Position numbers and translations under genes: made by a program. This document shows positions 1 to 8,836 of a stretch of 64,000 nucleotides of DNA, piece by piece (the stretch's first letter is position 1; every line of letters starts with the position of its first letter). The notes beneath the pieces were generated by a model. That model was not told the DNA's origin, ran no database searches, and saw only the letters and a list, made by a program, of their open reading frames with translations. The DNA is taken from contig CBDCGC010000003.1 of the NCBI GenBank assembly GCA_965216585.1, forward strand, positions 1,612,001 to 1,676,000. Reading direction: 5' to 3'. This DNA comes from CADEER01 sp965216585 (GTDB lineage Bacteria > Desulfobacterota > Binatia > HRBIN30 > CADEER01).

Positions 1-492
1 GCCGCCCGTCAGGTCGGTGAAGGTCATGCCCGTAACCGCACGGGCATACCAGTTACCGAAGCTCGAGATCAGCAACCTGGTCAGATCCCAGTCGAGCACG
101 CGAATACCGCCGACGTAGCGCGAGCCCAGAACGACGTCGTTTTCATCGGCCGCGGCTCGCAGCTCTGGTAGTTGATTCGGATTGTGAGAGTGGTCCGCGT
201 CCATCTCGAGCACGAAGTCGTAGCCCGCCTCGAGAGCCCACTTGAAACCGGCGACATAGGCACGCCCCAGGCCCTGCTTCTCGGGCCGGTGCAAGACGTG
301 CACCTGAGGATGCTCGCGCGCCAGCTCGTCGGCAACCTGGCCAGTACCGTCTGGAGAATTGTCGTCGACGACCAGAACATCGAAACCAATCGGCTGTTCC
401 AAGATCAGCTCGACGAGCCTGGTCAGGTTGTGCCGTTCGTTGTACGTCGGCACGACGACGATCGAATCGTTTTTCGTCTTTTCTTTGGCCAT
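1..492 (-). CDS. Polyprenol-phosphate mannosyltransferase-like GT2 (3' part outside window)
   Basis: Family GT2 enzyme of the dolichol/polyprenol monophosphomannose synthase type, which moves a sugar from a nucleotide donor onto a lipid phosphate at the cytoplasmic membrane face. The 164 residues present show the family order: VVPTYNE near residue 12, VVDDNSPDGTG near 42, a DADHSH metal-binding motif near 98, and GSRYVGG followed by DLTGG at the cut end. The start is the ATG just after the stop of the upstream GT4 gene, with a 6-bp gap, so the two are probably co-transcribed. The C-terminus and any membrane domain lie beyond the edge. Substrate is not determinable from this fragment. Confidence 0.88.
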   Translation of the reverse strand, partial: MAKEKTKNDSIVVVPTYNERHNLTRLVELILEQPIGFDVLVVDDNSPDGTGQVADELAREHPQVHVLHRPEKQGLGRAYVAGFKWALEAGYDFVLEMDADHSHNPNQLPELRAAADENDVVLGSRYVGGIRVLDWDLTRLLISSFGNWYARAVTGMTFTDLTGG

Positions 493-498
493 GGCTCG

Positions 499-1695
499 CT
501 ACTCTCTCCCGGCGCCCGTTCTCGCCTCGGCGACCGCTCGTTCGATGATCAACCGCATCTGCTCAGCTCTCGATTCCCAGTCGAAGTTCTTCGCCCAAGC
601 CAAGGCCCCACGGCGCAGCTCTTCGAAGATCGTATCATCATCGAGCACCGCCTTGATGCGTTCCGCCCAGGCTCCTACGTCACCGTGAGGGACCAGGTGA
701 CCGGTCATGCCGTCGCGCACGGCATCGCGCAGCCCAGGCGAGTCACTCGCAACGACCGGCGTACCGCAGGCAGCTGCCTCCGTCGTCGAAATCCCCCACC
801 CCTCCTTGGGGCTCGGGTAGACGACCACGCGCGAGCGGCGCATCCATTCGATCTTCTCCTCTTCCGTCACGAAACCGCGAAAGTCGACCGCGGCGGCAAT
901 CCCCAACTCGCGCGCCACCGACTCCAGGCGCGGCCGGTCATCCCCTTTGCCGAGCACGACCATACGCACATCGGGCACCTGGGCGCGGACCTCGGCAAAC
1001 GCCCGCAACACGTTGTCGACCTGCTTGTACCGCTTCAAGCGCCCGACGTACAAAACGATCGGCTCACGAGCACCCGGGGCCGGGCCTGCGAAGTCTTCGA
1101 GGTTCAAACCGGGGGGAACGACCTCGACCCAGCGCATGCGCACGCCGCGCCGCCGCAGGTCCTCAGCGGTGCTGTCGCTGAGAGCGACGAAGGCCTTGTC
1201 CCGATACACGCGTGGGATGAAGCGCTCGTACATCCAAACGTACGACGCCAGAATCGGGTTGGCCTCGCGAAACACGGTTTCGCCGAACAAGTGGAGAACG
1301 ACCGGCAACACCGGTGCATTGGAATAGAGAGGGAGAAAGAACGGAATCTTGCAAAGGTTCTCGATGAAGAGATCGACAGGTTCCTCGCGTGCCAGGCGGA
1401 GCGCGGCACGGGCGCTGGTGAAATTGGCCGTCGCTTTGTTGCCCGTCCGCAGGATGCGCAGATTCCCCTGCCGCTCCTCGGCCGGCAGGCCGGCGTCGCG
1501 CGCAGAGATCCAGGTCACCCGATGCCCGTGGTCGGCGATGCGACGAAAAATCTCGTGCATGTAGACCTCGGCACCTCCCGCTTCGGGATGATGGATGTCG
1601 CGATAGTCGAGAATCGCGATGTGCAGGGGCTCAGCCGGTGCATCACCAGGCTCCGCCGGAGCGCGTGCAAGCGCCGCGTTGACTGAATCAGCCAA
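499..1695 (-). CDS. Glycosyltransferase family 4 (GT-B fold)
   Basis: Retaining GT4-type glycosyltransferase, probably building a cell-surface glycan. The N-terminal Rossmann half begins HIAILDYRDIHHPEAGGAE, the acceptor-side loop typical of the family. The C-terminal half carries VLYVGRLKRYKQVDNVL and the donor-binding EX7E region GWGISTTEAAACGTPVVAS. The start is uncertain: no ATG lies close to the first conserved residue, so the TTG at 1695 is used here. A CTG nearer the domain, or an ATG at 1881 that would overlap the divergent gene, are alternatives. It is followed after 6 bp by the polyprenol-phosphate transferase. Confidence 0.88.
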   Translation of the reverse strand: MADSVNAALARAPAEPGDAPAEPLHIAILDYRDIHHPEAGGAEVYMHEIFRRIADHGHRVTWISARDAGLPAEERQGNLRILRTGNKATANFTSARAALRLAREEPVDLFIENLCKIPFFLPLYSNAPVLPVVLHLFGETVFREANPILASYVWMYERFIPRVYRDKAFVALSDSTAEDLRRRGVRMRWVEVVPPGLNLEDFAGPAPGAREPIVLYVGRLKRYKQVDNVLRAFAEVRAQVPDVRMVVLGKGDDRPRLESVARELGIAAAVDFRGFVTEEEKIEWMRRSRVVVYPSPKEGWGISTTEAAACGTPVVASDSPGLRDAVRDGMTGHLVPHGDVGAWAERIKAVLDDDTIFEELRRGALAWAKNFDWESRAEQMRLIIERAVAEARTGAGRE

Positions 1696-1807
1696 GCCGC
1701 CCCCCGCTGCCGGCAACGCCAAAGGAAGGGGACCCGAGCGCGAAAATGGCGGCGCAAAATGGATCTTTGGCGGCGTAGGGGATAGCGTGGTCCATCGTAC
1801 GGAATCG

Positions 1808-1826
1808 CCCCGCCAGAAGGGCGGGG
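1808..1826. other. GC-rich hairpin in divergent intergenic region
   Basis: A perfect 7-bp inverted repeat (ccccgcc / ggcgggg, 5-nt loop) lies between the divergent GT4 and HEAT-repeat genes. No T-tract follows on either strand, so it is not a standard terminator. It would sit in a leader if either promoter is nearby. Function unknown. Confidence 0.35.
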
Positions 1827-1860
1827 CCGCCCTCGCGGGCTGACCGGTTAGGAAACTCGA

Positions 1861-3360
1861 GTGAACATCGATTGTAGGCATGACCGGTCGTTCAATTGCA
1901 AGGATCGCCGGCGGCCGCGCTGGGCTCTAGTAGCGACCGCCGCCTGCGCGGCCCTGCTCTGCCAGTTTTCGTTGGGTTGCGAGGAGCGCGAGCGCCAGGA
2001 CCGCGAGTACAAGACCGATCCGGCCGAACTGGCACAGGCTCTCGCCGAAACGGACACGCGCGACGGACAGCTCGAGATTCTCGCCCTGCTGGCCGCAGCC
2101 GACGACGGCGAGGCGACGACCGACTCTGAAACGCGCCAGTCCATCCGCCGACTGATCCATTCTGACGACCCACTCGTCGCCGCCAAGGCGGGAGAAGTCC
2201 TCGCCAAGTGGGGAGACGAGGAAGTCGTGGCGTCGCTCGTCGCCCTGCTCCGCCACAGCGACCCGCTGATCCGCATCTCCGCCGCTTCTTCACTCGCCAT
2301 CACCGAAACGGCCAACGCCGCTACCTCAGTCGCGGCAGCTCTGGGCGATGCCGATGAAAACGTTCGCGCGCAAGCCTGCCGCACACTCGCCAAGTTGGAC
2401 GTCGAGCTGCAAGGACAGCCTCTGGACTCGCTGCGCCAGCGCCTGGCCGACGATCGCCCCTCGGTGCGCGCCGCCGCGGCGTACGCCCTCGGTCGCGTCG
2501 GCAGCCTCGCCGACGCGGAGCTCCTGCGAGCGGCCCTCGGCGACCCGGTCACCGGCGTCGTCGTCGAAGCCGCCAAATCACTGGGGCGCCTGCAGGATGC
2601 AACATCGCTACCGGCGCTGATCGACCTCCTGCGCAATGGCGAACAGGCCACTCGGGTCGCTGCGGCGTGGGCGCTCGGGCGCATCCGAGATGACGCCGCC
2701 TTGCAGCCGTTGATCGAGCAGCTCTCCCACCCCGACACCATCGTCCGCGGTGAGGTCATCCGCAGCCTGCGCGAGTTGCGCCACCCGTCCTCCCTGCGAC
2801 CCATCCTCGGCGCCGCACTCGACGACGACCCCCTCATCCAGACCTATGTGCCCATCGTCGTCGGATACCTCTACGAACCCCAACATCGCGATCTACTGCT
2901 CGAGCGGATGGCGAGCCCCGAGGCGGAAATGCGCTCGGCAGCCGCCTTTGCACTTGGCGTCGCCGGCGAGCGCGGCGCCATCCCACGACTGCTGGCCGGC
3001 GCCGCCGACCCCGACCACCGAGTCCGCAGCGCCTGCCTCAGCGCGCTGAGCCTGCTGGGCGCGACCGAGGCGATCGAAACGATCGAAAACGCCTACTACA
3101 ATGACCCGAATCCTCTCGTCCGCGACAGCGCCAAGGTTGCCCTGGCAATCGTCCAGATCGATGCACCCGACCTCGTCGTCCGACTCATCCAGGCTCTGGC
3201 CAACGAAACCGATGAAGTTCGCCTGGCGGCAACCACATTGCTCACGGCGCTGAAGGACGAACGCGCCGTCGGTCCTCTGCGCCTGCTCTTCGACGACGAG
3301 GCAGAGCTCGTCCGCAATGCTGCCGAGTACGGCGTCAAATACATCCTCGACGACGAATGA
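1861..3360 (+). CDS. HEAT-repeat lipoprotein
   Basis: Envelope-anchored alpha-solenoid protein of 499 residues. The N-terminus has a basic stretch, a hydrophobic core and a lipobox FSLGC with the acylated Cys at about residue 40. From about residue 50 to the end there are a dozen or so HEAT-like helical pairs of roughly 31 residues (patterns such as VRAAAAYALGRVGS, TRVAAAWALGRIRD, MRSAAAFALGVAGE). HEAT arrays are protein-binding scaffolds; no catalytic motif is visible. The GTG start has AGGA about 7 nt upstream. It is transcribed alone, divergent from the GT4 gene, and ends 9 bp from the convergent membrane protein gene. The partner is unknown. Confidence 0.85.
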   Translation: MNIDCRHDRSFNCKDRRRPRWALVATAACAALLCQFSLGCEERERQDREYKTDPAELAQALAETDTRDGQLEILALLAAADDGEATTDSETRQSIRRLIHSDDPLVAAKAGEVLAKWGDEEVVASLVALLRHSDPLIRISAASSLAITETANAATSVAAALGDADENVRAQACRTLAKLDVELQGQPLDSLRQRLADDRPSVRAAAAYALGRVGSLADAELLRAALGDPVTGVVVEAAKSLGRLQDATSLPALIDLLRNGEQATRVAAAWALGRIRDDAALQPLIEQLSHPDTIVRGEVIRSLRELRHPSSLRPILGAALDDDPLIQTYVPIVVGYLYEPQHRDLLLERMASPEAEMRSAAAFALGVAGERGAIPRLLAGAADPDHRVRSACLSALSLLGATEAIETIENAYYNDPNPLVRDSAKVALAIVQIDAPDLVVRLIQALANETDEVRLAATTLLTALKDERAVGPLRLLFDDEAELVRNAAEYGVKYILDDE

Positions 3361-3369
3361 AGCACAGCG

Positions 3370-4329
3370 TCAGGGGAGATCCGGTGGGGGATCGGACGAC
3401 CCCTCCAGTAGCTCACCCGACACCGACGCAAAGAACGGCAGCCCGAGGAGCGCGCGCAGCGCCGTCATCACGGCGGTCACCGCCAGAGAGAGTGCGAAGA
3501 GCGCCGCTTCGGGCGCGAAGTCGCGGAACAGATAGATCGTCGCCGCCTGTACGGTTCCCAACCCGGCTACCGTAATCGGCACGATACCGACGAACGAGAT
3601 CACTGGCACTGCGGCAACGACATGCAGCAGCGGGATGTCGAGTTGAAAAGCCTGCACTGCCAGCCAGTAGTTGCCGATGAAGACGGCGAGAAAAGCGAGG
3701 CGCATGATCGCCAGCCTTGCGTAGTGGCTCAAATCGGCCTTGCGAAAGCTGGCAAAGACCGGCCAGCTCCACAACCGGCCCAAGACGGGCAGATCGCTGC
3801 CGTAGCGCCAGAAGAGAAGCTGGCCGATGAAACCCACCACGGTAACCAGGGAAATCGTCTCGACCGCCGCGGCAATCTCCGGACGCAGGACGGGAATCCC
3901 AGCCGCCATCAGGCAGATCAGGAGCAGGGCATCGACGGCGTTGACGAAAAACATCGTCGACGCCGCTTCGAGAAAGGCGACGCGGCAGCGCCGCGCCACC
4001 CACAGCGCGATTCCGCCAGAAGCGACATTGTAGTTGAGAATGCCCACCAGGTAGGCGGCCGCCTTGACGGGGGCCAAGCGCGAGAACGAGATGGGTGCGT
4101 TGAACCAGGAGATGCAGCGGGACAGGGAATAGGCATCGATGGTGAAGTTCACGATCGTGCAGAGGAGGGTTGCGGCGAGCAGGTAGGGCATGTTCGCCCG
4201 CGCAAACGCATCGGCAATCGCCTGTCCGCCAGTCCGCTGAACGAGCACTGCCATGAGCACCGCCGCCACCATCCAGGGCAATACGCGGCGCAGTATTTTG
4301 ACGCTGCTTTGCATCGGCACCGCAGACAT
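3370..4329 (-). CDS. Flippase-like LPG-synthase transmembrane-domain protein (UPF0104)
   Basis: Integral membrane protein of about 319 residues with seven to eight predicted hydrophobic helices. It resembles the lysylphosphatidylglycerol synthase transmembrane/UPF0104 family, whose members often accompany glycosyltransferases and are proposed to flip lipid-linked substrates. The late segment PVISFVGIVPITVAGLGTVQAATIYLF with its PITVAGLGTVQ motif is the family hallmark. ATG 4329 is chosen; ATG 4314 is equally possible. A longer in-frame N-terminal extension would overlap the divergent GT2 gene and shows no family similarity. Its position beside a GT2 gene supports a glycan-lipid role. Confidence 0.82.
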   Translation of the reverse strand: MSAVPMQSSVKILRRVLPWMVAAVLMAVLVQRTGGQAIADAFARANMPYLLAATLLCTIVNFTIDAYSLSRCISWFNAPISFSRLAPVKAAAYLVGILNYNVASGGIALWVARRCRVAFLEAASTMFFVNAVDALLLICLMAAGIPVLRPEIAAAVETISLVTVVGFIGQLLFWRYGSDLPVLGRLWSWPVFASFRKADLSHYARLAIMRLAFLAVFIGNYWLAVQAFQLDIPLLHVVAAVPVISFVGIVPITVAGLGTVQAATIYLFRDFAPEAALFALSLAVTAVMTALRALLGLPFFASVSGELLEGSSDPPPDLP

Positions 4330-4398
4330 AAACTGTGCCGCGCCGGGCAAGTCAATGAAGTGTTTCACGCCACACACGTCTGCCGTAGACTCCCCACC

Positions 4399-5340
4399 AT
4401 GAAGAACGACGCCAAGCCGACCACTGCGCCACGGGTCGCCGCCGTCGTTCTCAACTGGAACGCTGCGGAAAAAACCCGCCGCTGCCTGCAAGCCCTGGCG
4501 GAGCTCGACGGCCAAAACCTCCACATCGTATTGGTCGACAACGGTTGTACGGACTTCCGCGACGCCGACTTCTCACACCTGCCGCAACTGTCCTACGTTC
4601 ATTCACCCGCCAACCTCGGTTTTGCCGGAGGTTGCAACCTCGGCGCCAAGCGGGCACTCGATGCCGGTGCGCGCTACCTGTGGTTCGTCAACAACGACGC
4701 CGAACCGCATCCGGACTCGCTCGCCACCATGCTCGCCCTGGCCGAGGCCAAGCCGACGACCGCCATCTTGGGCCCGAAGATCCTGCAGCGCATCGACCCC
4801 ACGCGCATCGACTCTCTCGCCCTCGATCTCGACTTGCCGAGCGGTCGTTTTCGCCTCGTCGGCCACGATGAGATCGACCGCGGCCAACACGATCACCTCG
4901 CCGACGTAACCGCCGTCACCGGTTGTGCAATGCTCGTCCGCGCCGCTGCCTTCCAAAGCGCTGGGGGGTTTGACGAGCGTTACTTCCTCTACCTCGAAGA
5001 CACCGACTTGTGCCTGCGCCTGCGCGCCCTGGGACACGGCATCGCCTGCGTCCCCACCGCGCGGGTTTTCCACGACCGTTCACCGGCCAACGCCGACCGC
5101 CAGAGTGTGTCGAGCCTTTACTACACCGCCCGCAACCACTTCCTCTTGCTCGCCGTGCACGCGCCCGGCGGCACACTGCGCGCCACCGTGCGGCGCACAC
5201 GGGTTCTGCTTTGGAACCTCGCCTTCGCCTTGCGCGGCGATCCCCGCCTGGTGCCTGCACGACTCGGCGCCGTCCTCAGCGGCATCCGCGACTACGCGGC
5301 CGGGCGCTTCGGAGAACGGCCCGCCGCCGAACCTCGCTGA
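4399..5340 (+). CDS. Glycosyltransferase family 2 (rhamnosyltransferase-like)
   Basis: Inverting GT-A glycosyltransferase, 313 residues. The N-terminus carries VVLNWNAAEKT, then LVDNGCTD, NLGFAGGCNLG and the FVNNDAEP metal-binding D-containing motif. The second half contains VTGCAMLVRAAAF, GGFDERYFLYLEDTDLCLR and a catalytic-base-type EDTD segment, the pattern of dTDP-rhamnose-type GT2 enzymes. It is divergent from the flippase-like gene with about 70 bp between them and sits in the surface-glycan region. Substrate and acceptor cannot be read from the sequence. The long in-frame upstream extension is antisense to the neighbour and is rejected. Confidence 0.9.
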   Translation: MKNDAKPTTAPRVAAVVLNWNAAEKTRRCLQALAELDGQNLHIVLVDNGCTDFRDADFSHLPQLSYVHSPANLGFAGGCNLGAKRALDAGARYLWFVNNDAEPHPDSLATMLALAEAKPTTAILGPKILQRIDPTRIDSLALDLDLPSGRFRLVGHDEIDRGQHDHLADVTAVTGCAMLVRAAAFQSAGGFDERYFLYLEDTDLCLRLRALGHGIACVPTARVFHDRSPANADRQSVSSLYYTARNHFLLLAVHAPGGTLRATVRRTRVLLWNLAFALRGDPRLVPARLGAVLSGIRDYAAGRFGERPAAEPR

Positions 5341-5376
5341 GTTCAACGCCGCGTCGCTCGAACCGATGGCGTGCGC

Positions 5377-6144
5377 TCACCCGACATCGCGCGCCTTGCT
5401 CTGCCGTCGCATGTCCGAGAGGCGGTTTTCATAGCGCGAGATGATCACCTTCGGATCTCCCGAATCGAGCACCTGCCCCTGGTCGAAGAGGATGACACGG
5501 TCGCAGAACGCCTCGACCTGATCGAGATCGTGACTGACCAAGACGATCGTCTTGCCGCGTTTCTTCAGCTCGACGAAGGTATCGAGGCATTTCTTCTGGA
5601 ACTCTCCATCGCCGACGGCGAGAACCTCATCGAGTAGCATGATGTCGGAGTCCGCCTGCAAGGCCGTGGCGAAGCCCAGGCGGATGTGCATCCCGGTCGA
5701 TAGGCTCTTGAGCTTGACGTCCTTGAAGCGATCCAGGCTGGCGAACTCGATCGCGGCCTCGATCCGCTTGTCGAGCTCGCTTCTCGGGTAGCCGAGGATG
5801 CTGGCGTAGAGGGCGACGTTCTCGCGCACCGTCAGCTCCGGGTTGAACCCCAGGCCGAGCTCGAGAAGCTCACACATGCTACCCCGAATCCGACACGTTC
5901 CGCTGTCGGGAACCAGCAGCCCGGCAATGAGCTTGAGCAGTGTCGACTTGCCCGAGCCATTGCGACCGATCAAACCGAGAAACTCCCCTTGCTCGACGGA
6001 AATGGACACACCGCGCAACGCCTCGAGCCGCTCGTAGGAGAGCGGCCGCAACATGCTGAGCAACCGCTCGGCGAGCGTCGTGTGCACCTCGTGCGGAATC
6101 TGAAACGTCTTGTAGACGTCGCGTGTTTCGATGATAGCTGGCAT
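5377..6144 (-). CDS. Polysaccharide/O-antigen ABC exporter, ATP-binding subunit (Wzt-like)
   Basis: ATPase of a lipid-linked polysaccharide exporter, 255 residues. The Walker A GRNGSGKST is at about residues 60-68, the Q-loop region follows in LGFNPELTVRENV, the signature is LSTGMHIRLGFATAL, and Walker B DIMLLDEVLAVGD leads into an H-loop VSHD. The ENVALYASILG and LAVGDGEFQKKC segments are typical of Wzt/TagH/KpsT proteins. The protein ends soon after the nucleotide-binding domain. It therefore lacks the extra C-terminal carbohydrate-binding domain of O9a-type Wzt and belongs to the shorter class. The permease gene lies 28 bp upstream on the same strand. Confidence 0.93.
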   Translation of the reverse strand: MPAIIETRDVYKTFQIPHEVHTTLAERLLSMLRPLSYERLEALRGVSISVEQGEFLGLIGRNGSGKSTLLKLIAGLLVPDSGTCRIRGSMCELLELGLGFNPELTVRENVALYASILGYPRSELDKRIEAAIEFASLDRFKDVKLKSLSTGMHIRLGFATALQADSDIMLLDEVLAVGDGEFQKKCLDTFVELKKRGKTIVLVSHDLDQVEAFCDRVILFDQGQVLDSGDPKVIISRYENRLSDMRRQSKARDVG

Positions 6145-6172
6145 TCAAACGCTTCTGTTCATGAATCTCGGA

Positions 6173-7012
6173 CTAAAAGTAGTCCGCCACCTTCGCCTGC
6201 AAGCGGCGAAAGACGAAAATCCCCAACGCCAGGACTGCCGCGGAATAGAGCGTCGTAATCAAGAGACCACGTGCACCGGGAAAGAGCCCGTAGACGAGGC
6301 TGCGCCGGCTATCGACGAGAATCCGGGCAACCGGATTCCACCAGACGATCCAGCGCCAGTCCTCGGGAACGTTGAGCTCGGAGTAGAGGATCGGCGTCAT
6401 CCAGAATCCAACCTGCAGGACGATGTTCCACAGATAGCCGATGTCGTGAAAGCGCACGTAGATCGGCGACAAGAGCAACGACACTCCAAGTGTCAAGGCA
6501 ATCAGATTGGCGAGCATCAGGGGAAAGGAGATCGCCGCCACCGTCATCTCGGTGCCGGTAGCCCACAACAGCACGACGAGCACGAGCAAGTTGATGACGA
6601 AGGTCAACCCAGCGCTCAACAGTGCCGAGTAGACGACGACCTCACGCGGCATCACCATCTTCGATAAAACGTCCGCTCGTGCCAGCAGTGACCCGACACC
6701 GCGCGATGATCCCTCCGAAAAGAAGTTCCACATGACGACGCTGAGCAGCAGAAACGCCGGATAGCGCGGGATCTCGACACTCAGGAAGTTGGTTGCAACG
6801 ATATAGTACAGACCGAAGAAGATGACGGGGTTGATGACCGACCACGTGTATCCCAAAACCGAATGCGTATAGCGGATCTTGAAGTCCTTCAGCGCGAACT
6901 GAAGGATCAGGGACCCGTAGTTGCTGCGCGCCCGCGAGCGCTCCGACGGGTCGATCCACGGCCGCTCCACGGGCGTAGCGGTCACGTTTGCGCCGCCCCC
7001 CAAGGCACTCAC
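6173..7012 (-). CDS. Polysaccharide ABC exporter permease (Wzm-like, ABC-2 type)
   Basis: Membrane subunit of the glycan exporter, 279 residues with about six transmembrane helices. The family signature region runs from ALKDFKIRYTHSVLGYTWSVINP, an amphipathic entry helix, through hydrophobic spans to MTPILY and WWNPVARILVDSRRSLVYG. It pairs with the downstream ATP-binding gene, and together they would move an undecaprenyl-linked glycan to the periplasm. The start is the ATG preceding SALGGGAN; the N-terminal 30 residues are low in conservation. The operon probably contains just these two genes. Divergent from a small lipoprotein gene across about 250 bp in which I see no clear element. Confidence 0.92.
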   Translation of the reverse strand: MSALGGGANVTATPVERPWIDPSERSRARSNYGSLILQFALKDFKIRYTHSVLGYTWSVINPVIFFGLYYIVATNFLSVEIPRYPAFLLLSVVMWNFFSEGSSRGVGSLLARADVLSKMVMPREVVVYSALLSAGLTFVINLLVLVVLLWATGTEMTVAAISFPLMLANLIALTLGVSLLLSPIYVRFHDIGYLWNIVLQVGFWMTPILYSELNVPEDWRWIVWWNPVARILVDSRRSLVYGLFPGARGLLITTLYSAAVLALGIFVFRRLQAKVADYF

Positions 7013-7263
7013 CGCTCACGCTCCCCGGGCAATCGCGGTGGATGCACCGACTGATGCCTAGCTCGGTTCATCGAATCTTCCAACCGACATCTCTATCAGC
7101 ACGGCGAACACGCATGCAATCGCGGAGCGCCGACCGCTGTCGGGAACCTACCACCGGGTCGCCAGCCATTCCCTGGCGCGAAAGGCGACATCGGCGGCAC
7201 CCCCCGACTGGCGCGAATCACCGACATTTGACTTTGCGGTCTTCCTGTCGTCGACTGGCAGCG

Positions 7264-7830
7264 ATGAGCACGCATGCGAAACGGCAACGACCCTGGAAAC
7301 TTTCCACTGCGATCGCCCTCGGCCTTCTGCTCACCGCCGTGGGTTGTCTTGACGTCGATACGCAGTTGCGGCCCAACGGCAGTGCCAGTGTGAAGTTGGC
7401 CTTTACCGGTCTCGATGCAAGCGGCGACGAGCTCATCCGCAAGCAGATCCAGGCGCCCTCCGTCGAGCTCGTCAGCGCTACCCTGAAAGCCGGAGTCGGC
7501 ACCTACCAGCTCGAGGTCAAGGACATCGAGAAGTTGCGCACGGCGCCGCTGCTGCGCACCATACGAGTCGAACACGACACCGATTCCCCAACGAGGGCGC
7601 TGCGCATCTTCATTCCCCGCCGCAAGAAAACTGAGGAAGAGGAGAAGGAGCCGCCGCAAAAGGGTACGGCGATTCGCATCGCCATCGAGCTTCCGGGAAC
7701 GATCACCGAGACGAACGGAAAATCGAGCGGCCCGTCGCGTTCGGCGTGGGAGCTCCCCAAAGCCGAGCTCCTCGGCGACGGCCGGGTTTCCCTCGAAGTC
7801 GAATACGACCCGAGCTCGCCGCACTCGTAG
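7264..7830 (+). CDS. Small lipoprotein, LppM-like
   Basis: Predicted lipoprotein of 188 residues. A basic N-terminus and hydrophobic stretch end in the lipobox TAVGC with Cys at about residue 28. The mature part starts LDVDTQLRPNGSASVKLAF and contains a charged loop (RRKKTEEEEKEPPQKG) followed by IRIAIELPGTITETNG. That beta-rich pattern recalls the LppM/DUF3153-type lipoproteins. The assignment is weak and the function unknown. ATG 7264 puts the signal at the N-terminus, whereas the longer in-frame frame would bury it. Convergent with the GT2 gene that ends 18 bp away. Confidence 0.75.
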   Translation: MSTHAKRQRPWKLSTAIALGLLLTAVGCLDVDTQLRPNGSASVKLAFTGLDASGDELIRKQIQAPSVELVSATLKAGVGTYQLEVKDIEKLRTAPLLRTIRVEHDTDSPTRALRIFIPRRKKTEEEEKEPPQKGTAIRIAIELPGTITETNGKSSGPSRSAWELPKAELLGDGRVSLEVEYDPSSPHS

Positions 7831-7848
7831 GCCTTCTCCACTGCGACT

Positions 7849-8817
7849 CTACGCGGGATCGTCTTCCAGGCCGGCACTGCCCGATCGTCCGCGCAGTCCG
7901 TCGAGCACGCCGCGGGCGTAGGCGACTTCCCAATCCCAGTAGCGGTGCCCGTTGCGGTCGATGTCCGACACTCCCGGCAATACACGAAACAACAGCGCTC
8001 GCAGCCAGCGCGCCAACATCGCCGAGCCCGACCAAAACGCGTAGCGGATCTTTTCAACCGCGCTCGCGTGTTTGCGCGCGAAGATGACGCCGTTGCGGCC
8101 GAGGAAGTACGGCAGGGGAAAGGCGTGCTCGCGTCGTGGATCGGACGTGCCGCCGCCGCGATGCAGTATCGATACGTGGCCGGCATAGACGATGCGGTAG
8201 CCGGCAGCGCGGAAGCGCACGCTCCAGTCGACGTCATCGTGGTAGGCGAAGAGGTCCTCGTCCAACATGCCAACCTCGGCAATCGCCGCGCACCGCCACA
8301 GGCTGCCGTTGCCGATCACCCAATCCACGTCACGCGTGACCCGCCATGCCTCAGCGTCGGCCGCCCCCTGCCCGGCCATGCGCACGACGAAGGGACCATA
8401 GGTCAACTTGCCGTAGGCGCCCCACAGACTCGAGGTCTCATCCAGCTCGAGATTGCGACAGCCTACCGCGCCGATGCGCGGGTCGGACTCGGCGACCTCG
8501 ACGAGAGCGCGCAGATAGCCCTTTTCGACCTCGGCGTCGTTGTTGACCAGACACACGTAGTCGGCCCGCCGCTTCTCCGCCCAGCGGATCCCCGTGTTGT
8601 TGCCGCCGGCATAACCGCGATTGACGGAGTTGCGCAGAAGCGCGATGGAATCGCCGAATCGCGCGGCCAGCGCCTCGGCAGTGCCATCTTCCGAGCCGTT
8701 GTCGACGACGGCGACGACGAAGTTTTCATAGTCGAGAGCCAACAGCGAATCGACACAGTGCAACACGTCGTCGCGGCGGTTCCACGTAGGCACGATGATG
8801 GTGACCAATGGATTCAT
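7849..8817 (-). CDS. Glycosyltransferase family 2
   Basis: GT-A enzyme of 322 residues closely following the family plan: VTIIVPTWNRRDDVLHCVDSLL, VVDNGSEDGT, NRGYAGGNNTGIRWA, CLVNNDAEV, then a WVIGNGSLWRC acceptor segment and EDLFAYHDDVDWSVRFRAAG with the catalytic Asp cluster. A hydrophobic or basic tail near residues 250-285 could associate with the membrane. It sits 19 bp downstream of the GT4 gene on the same strand, so the two likely act on the same glycan. Donor sugar unknown. Confidence 0.9.
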   Translation of the reverse strand: MNPLVTIIVPTWNRRDDVLHCVDSLLALDYENFVVAVVDNGSEDGTAEALAARFGDSIALLRNSVNRGYAGGNNTGIRWAEKRRADYVCLVNNDAEVEKGYLRALVEVAESDPRIGAVGCRNLELDETSSLWGAYGKLTYGPFVVRMAGQGAADAEAWRVTRDVDWVIGNGSLWRCAAIAEVGMLDEDLFAYHDDVDWSVRFRAAGYRIVYAGHVSILHRGGGTSDPRREHAFPLPYFLGRNGVIFARKHASAVEKIRYAFWSGSAMLARWLRALLFRVLPGVSDIDRNGHRYWDWEVAYARGVLDGLRGRSGSAGLEDDPA

Positions 8818-8836
8818 GAGGACGGTGTGCCGGTGT

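Noticed and set aside
172..1686. Long plus-strand open frame (504 codons) opposite the two glycosyltransferase genes
   Set aside because: It is antisense to conserved GT motifs and its translation has no family-like pattern, only the mirrored composition of GC-rich codons.
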